Of a stretch of DNA of 64,000 nt, positions 60,194-64,000 are shown piece after piece. A program made the position numbers and the translations under genes. This DNA comes from Entonaema liquescens (lineage: Eukaryota; Ascomycota; Sordariomycetes; Xylariales; Xylariaceae): positions 1,955,001 through 2,019,000 of the forward strand of contig CADCSX010000010.1 of NCBI GenBank assembly GCA_902805475.1. The letters run 5' to 3'. Numbering within the stretch: the first letter of the stretch is position 1; every line of letters begins with the position of its first letter. Below the pieces are notes generated by a model. That model was given only the letters and a program-made list of their open reading frames with translations, was not told the DNA's origin and made no database searches.

Positions 60194-62334
60194 ATGGATG
60201 AGGACCAAGGCCCATCCCAGATCGTTCCGCGGCACGAATCGAAAAAGACCCCAAGAAACCGACTCAACAGTATCAAGAAGACGTTCTTTACAAAGCAAGG
60301 GCTTGTGGGCGACTACGATTATGCCTTCCTTCTTAGGCCAAATCTACCGTTCATGAAGAAGTCTCGCCAAGCCTCACCCTTCTTTGGCCTTAACGATAAG
60401 ATGCCTGTTGTTCTGGCACTCGTCCTTGGTCTTCAGCATGCTTTAGCGATGCTGGCTGGAATTATCACACCTCCTATTCTCATGTCAGGATCAAGCGGTG
60501 TTAATTTCCCTGCCGATATGCAGCAGTATTTGGTTTCGACAGCTCTGATAGTATCCGGTGTACTCTCCATGATCCAGATCACCAGATTTCATCTCTACAA
60601 AACGCCGTGGGTGTTCCTGTTCCTTCTCCCTATGCTGCGTTCGCCTATCTTCAAAGAATCTTTTTTATGATCATATAGATACGAGACTTACTGGTGCGTA
60701 CAGATACTATATTGGAACGGGACTCATCTCTGTTGTTGGGATCTCATTTTCTATCATTCCCGTCGCCCAGGGAGCGTTCGCGCAAATGTACGCCAATGGT
60801 TTCTGTCCGACTGATGCAGACGGCACGAAGCTGCCTTGCCCTGACGCGTACGGCGCGCTTCTGGGGACCGCGGCGGTGTGCGCCCTCATCGAAGTTCTCA
60901 TCGCCTTCATACCGCCCAGCATCATGTTGAGGATTTTTCCTCCTATCGTTACCGGCCCGACGGTTATGGTAAGTCTACCGTCTTTCCGAAATGAGCAGCT
61001 CGCTAATTTTCTAAAGTTGATTGGTATTAGCCTCATCGAAACCGGATTCAAGAACTGGGCTGGAGGTAGCGGACCCTGCGCGGACGCTACACATGCTGCG
61101 TTCTTCGACGTCTGTCCGAATGTAGGCGCTCCTCACGCCTTACCATGGGGTTCGCCGGAGTATCTCGGTAGGTAGCGATGTTTATTAGCATGGAAGAAAT
61201 CTTGCCATTAATCAGTATATTATATTCTAGGTCTTGGGTTCTCTGTCTTCCTTACGGTCATTCTTTGCGAACGATTTGGGGCTCCTATCATGAAGTCTAC
61301 CAGCGTCATAATTGGTCTGCTCGTCGGCTGCATCATCGCCGCTGCGACGGGTTACTTTGATCGTTCGGGGATTGATGCCGCCCCTGTCGCCTCTTTTATA
61401 TGGGTTCACACGTTTAAGCTTACCGTGTATGGACCCCTGGTTCTTCCTGTGCTAGCAGTTTTCATCATCTGCGCGTGCGAGTCTATCGGTGATATTACGG
61501 CGACGTGCGACGTGTCGCGCCTCGAAGTAGAGGGAAGGACGTACGAATCCCGTATCCAAGGCGGCGTGCTTGCTGACGGGCTAAACGGCATCCTCGCTGC
61601 TCTCATGACGATTACACCCATGTCTACCTTTGCGCAAAACAACGGGGTCATCGCTCTCACGCGCTGCGCGAACCGGACAGCCGGATACTGCTGCTGGTAC
61701 GTATTCTTGATATATACCTAGTATATTATATATATATATATTTATATATATATATAGCCTTGATACTAATAATTGATATTGGAACAGTTTTTTGTTAATA
61801 ATCATGGGCGTATTTGCGAAATTTGCTGCTGCTCTTGTCGCTATTCCTTCTCCCGTTCTCGGGGGTATGACCACTTTCCTGTTCTGCGCTGTGGCCGTAT
61901 CAGGTATAGCCATCATATCAAGGGGAGTTCCATTCACACGCCGAAATCGATTTATATTGACTGCTGGATTATCAATTGGATATGGAGGTCAGTTTCCGTC
62001 ATAACATCTCCCTCTTGACGAATCATTCGAATATGCTAACAAACGTAAAATAGCGACCTTAGTTCCAACCTACTTTGAAAACGTCTTCAGCTATGGCGGC
62101 GACAATAGAAGCCTCCAGGGGTTTCTCGATGCTATTGTTCTAGTTATGGAGACGGGGTTTGCTGTTACCGCGTTCGTCTGTATTATTCTTAATCTCGCGC
62201 TGGAAGAGGAGATAGAAGAGACGGACGAAAAACTAGTGTCCACCGACGAGCCTGTAGTGTCTAAGGGAACGATCGCTAATCGTCAAAGTGTAGATAGCAG
62301 TAGGGATATTTCGGGCCGTGAGAAGCAGGGTTGA
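60194..62334 (+). CDS. NAT/NCS2 xanthine-uric acid permease (UapA/UapC-like), 591 aa
   Basis: Six exons (60194-60606, 60704-60968, 61017-61167, 61231-61696, 61788-61987, 62054-62334) sum to 1776 nt; the introns are 97, 48, 63, 91 and 66 bp. The product is a plasma-membrane H+ symporter with the 14-span NAT fold. The NAT signature QNNGVIALTR is at residues 412-421. Glu360 in CACESIGD and Asp392 in LADGLNG sit where UapA has its substrate-binding Glu356 and Asp388, a constant offset of four residues. Early text GLVGDYDYAFLLRPNLPF is the conserved cytoplasmic N-terminal element, and LGLQHALAMLAG is span 1. The tail is acidic. Purine specificity is likely; xanthine versus uric acid cannot be separated. 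In Aspergillus such genes are induced by purines and repressed by ammonium. Confidence 0.94.
61722..61756. repeat. TA microsatellite inside the fourth intron of the purine permease
   Basis: About 35 bp of alternating TA within the 91-bp intron 61697-61787. It does not disturb the donor GTACGT or acceptor AACAG. Confidence 0.75.
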
Positions 62335-62692
62335 TTGATTTAATCACCTGCCTACCTCTACGTACTTTCTTTTATCGTATTACATGTAATTATTAGATAT
62401 CCGACAGATAAGGCTTTACCATACCTAGGTGTACCTACCTATGTAGGTATGTACCTAATTTATGCTCCCGAGTACCCGAGCTGAATAGGTAGGTCGGTCT
62501 AGGTACCTATCGATTATCGATATGACGGGAAAATGGATAAGCCGACCTTTTATTTTCTAATAGCAATCGTTCCATCCCGCACTCCGCGAGTCCCCCGATC
62601 CCACGATCCCACATCTTCGCAATTGGTCTTGACCCTCCACCCTTTTGCACGGTTCTGGGTTCTGGGTTTTGCGTGCAACGTCAATTGGCGAC
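62335..62692. other. Intergenic region between purine permease and COX10
   Basis: 358 bp with a striking density of palindromic CCTAGGT/GGTACC motifs between 62,425 and 62,515. Confidence 0.55.
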
Positions 62693-64000
62693 ATGAGCTG
62701 CAGTCAGTATGCGCCTACGGCCTTACGGATATCTGCTCCGTCCTTCTACTCTCGGTAATGTCTGCTGGAGGTGCAGTCATCAGTTGAGCAATGCGAATCC
62801 TCTTTTACGAGGGCCCTCGCCCATGCCGCCCCCATAGCACCGAAACAACCATCTCGACTGAGGACCGGATACTTCTTATCTAACAGGACTCTACTTCAGC
62901 CCCATGACGGCTCAAGTCCCCAAACCTCGACGGCCTCCACAGCCTCCGACAAAGCTAGTAAGAATGCCGCTACGAGCCAAGCAAGCCACCATCTCCCTCA
63001 TCGGCGACGTCAAGCAGCAAAGCGCCATGCTGCTAATATACCTGAGCCCTCAGCTCCTTCGAACGATACCGAAGCTCCCTCCCGCAAGATGCCTCCTCTG
63101 CGCTCACTACGGCGTCCACGAAGCATCCCGCCGATTCTTTTCGTCGACAGCTATCCCTCCTCCTTTCCCTATCAAAGCCTCGCCTCACCGTATTAGTTGT
63201 TCTTACCGCGATGGCGCCTTATGCTTTATACCCCGTCCCGGATTTTCTCTCTCCGTCCATCGGTCTAGACACCCCCTCCCTCTCGCCATTGACGCTCACC
63301 TTTCTCACAACCGGCACTGCGCTCTGCTCCGCTAGCGCGAATGCTCTGAATATGCTCTACGAACCGGCCTGGGATGCGAAGATGACGCGCACGCGCAATC
63401 GACCTCTTGTTCGGGGCCTTTTATCCGAACGCAAGGCTCTTATCTTTGCCGTCGTTGCTGCTGTCGCCGGAGTGGGCAGTCTCTACTTCGGCGTGAATCC
63501 CACAGTCGCCTTCCTTGGTGCAGCTAACATTGCGCTCTACGCCGGAGTTTACACACCGATGAAGCGTATTTCGTGGCTCAACACCTGGGTCGGGGCGGTC
63601 GTTGGTGGCATACCACCGCTTATGGGCTGGGCAGCCGCGGCTGGCGAGTCTGCAACAGGAGATGGATCGTTCCGGGAACTTCTCTTTACTACGGACGCAA
63701 TCGGCGGCTGGCTATTTGCCGCTCTCCTTTTCGCATGGCAGTTTCCTCATTTCATGGCTCTGTCGTGGTCTATAAGAGAAGAATATAAGGCCGCCGGTCA
63801 TAAAATGCTGTGCTGGGTTAACCCTGCTCGCAACGGTCGTGTGGCTTTGAGGTACAGCTTATTGTTCTTCCCGCTATCTATTGGGCTCTGCGCCGTAGGA
63901 GTAACGGAATGGAGCTTTGCGGTAACGAGCTTACCGGTCAATTTCTGGCTGGCGCGAGAAGCGATACAATTCTGGAAACAAGGGGGCTTCAAAGGGAGCG
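62693..64000 (+). CDS. COX10: Protoheme IX farnesyltransferase, mitochondrial (partial, 5' part)
   Basis: The gene runs off the right edge. COX10 adds a farnesyl group to heme B to make heme O, the precursor of heme A for cytochrome c oxidase, in the mitochondrial inner membrane. The UbiA-type domain begins at LSLSKPRLTVLVVLTAMAPY. The prenyl-diphosphate site is NMLYEPAWDAKMTRTRNRPL, and GVYTPMKRISWLNTWVGAV and AWQFPHFMALSW follow. Upstream lies a Ser/Ala/Arg-rich presequence region in a different frame. The frames would join with one extra base in the C-rich patch at 63077-63083 (TEAP to LPQDASSAL). The first exon 62693-62754 and a 57-bp intron to 62811 are my best guess, since the second exon has no ATG in frame; that part is weak. 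Confidence 0.85.

Noticed and set aside
1..64000. CRISPR arrays, rRNA genes or prokaryotic-type operons
   Set aside because: No regularly spaced repeats or rRNA motifs were seen, and the window is clearly eukaryotic nuclear DNA with introns.

Overview
The window is nuclear DNA from a filamentous ascomycete (Pezizomycotina, most likely a Sordariomycete). The evidence is: many short introns (about 44-140 bp) with GT...AG ends and CTAAC/CTGAC-like branch points; fungus-specific genes (RNA triphosphatase CET1, a UapA-type purine permease, a JEN1-type carboxylate permease, a quinate-pathway dehydratase); and a 7-kb AT-saturated retrotransposon relic with the signature of repeat-induced point mutation (RIP). 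The genus cannot be read from the sequence.

Layout. 1-8.1 kb: the 5' part of a gene for an uncharacterised protein, a small gene for an unknown protein with a mitochondrial-type N-terminus, and a JEN1-like permease, all on the minus strand. 8.5-15.6 kb: a RIP-destroyed Ty1/copia relic. 16.7-23.6 kb: three minus-strand metabolic genes (DHA1 drug:H+ antiporter, NCS1 nucleobase permease, transaldolase). 25-39 kb: a large C2H2-type zinc-finger protein with four frame breaks, CET1, and RPN2, with a 267-bp TA-flanked MITE in the CET1/RPN2 divergent region. 39.4-50.6 kb: a small secreted HExxH protein, sulfite oxidase with a cytochrome b5 domain, a MARVEL membrane protein, an F-box protein and a secreted glycerophosphodiester phosphodiesterase. 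50.9-64 kb: a secreted GH18 chitinase, a decayed methyltransferase pseudogene, the WD40 ribosome-biogenesis protein JIP5, 3-dehydroshikimate dehydratase, a NAT/NCS2 xanthine-uric acid permease, and the 5' part of COX10.

The genes are mostly unrelated housekeeping and nutrient-uptake functions. I see no convincing secondary-metabolite cluster, CRISPR array, rRNA or intact tRNA. Four transporter genes (JEN1-like, DHA1, NCS1, NAT) give an uptake flavour, and three of them flank the RIP island.

The most actionable observation is that four genes, including RPN2, CET1 and COX10, are each interrupted by one or more one-base frame breaks that fall in or next to homopolymer runs and would all be repaired by one extra base. 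This looks like homopolymer under-calling in the assembly rather than gene death. Spliced gene models below were built by hand from reading frame, splice signals and family expectation. In each case the exon lengths sum to a multiple of three, allowing for the stated missing bases; the incomplete genes at the two window edges could not be given this test.
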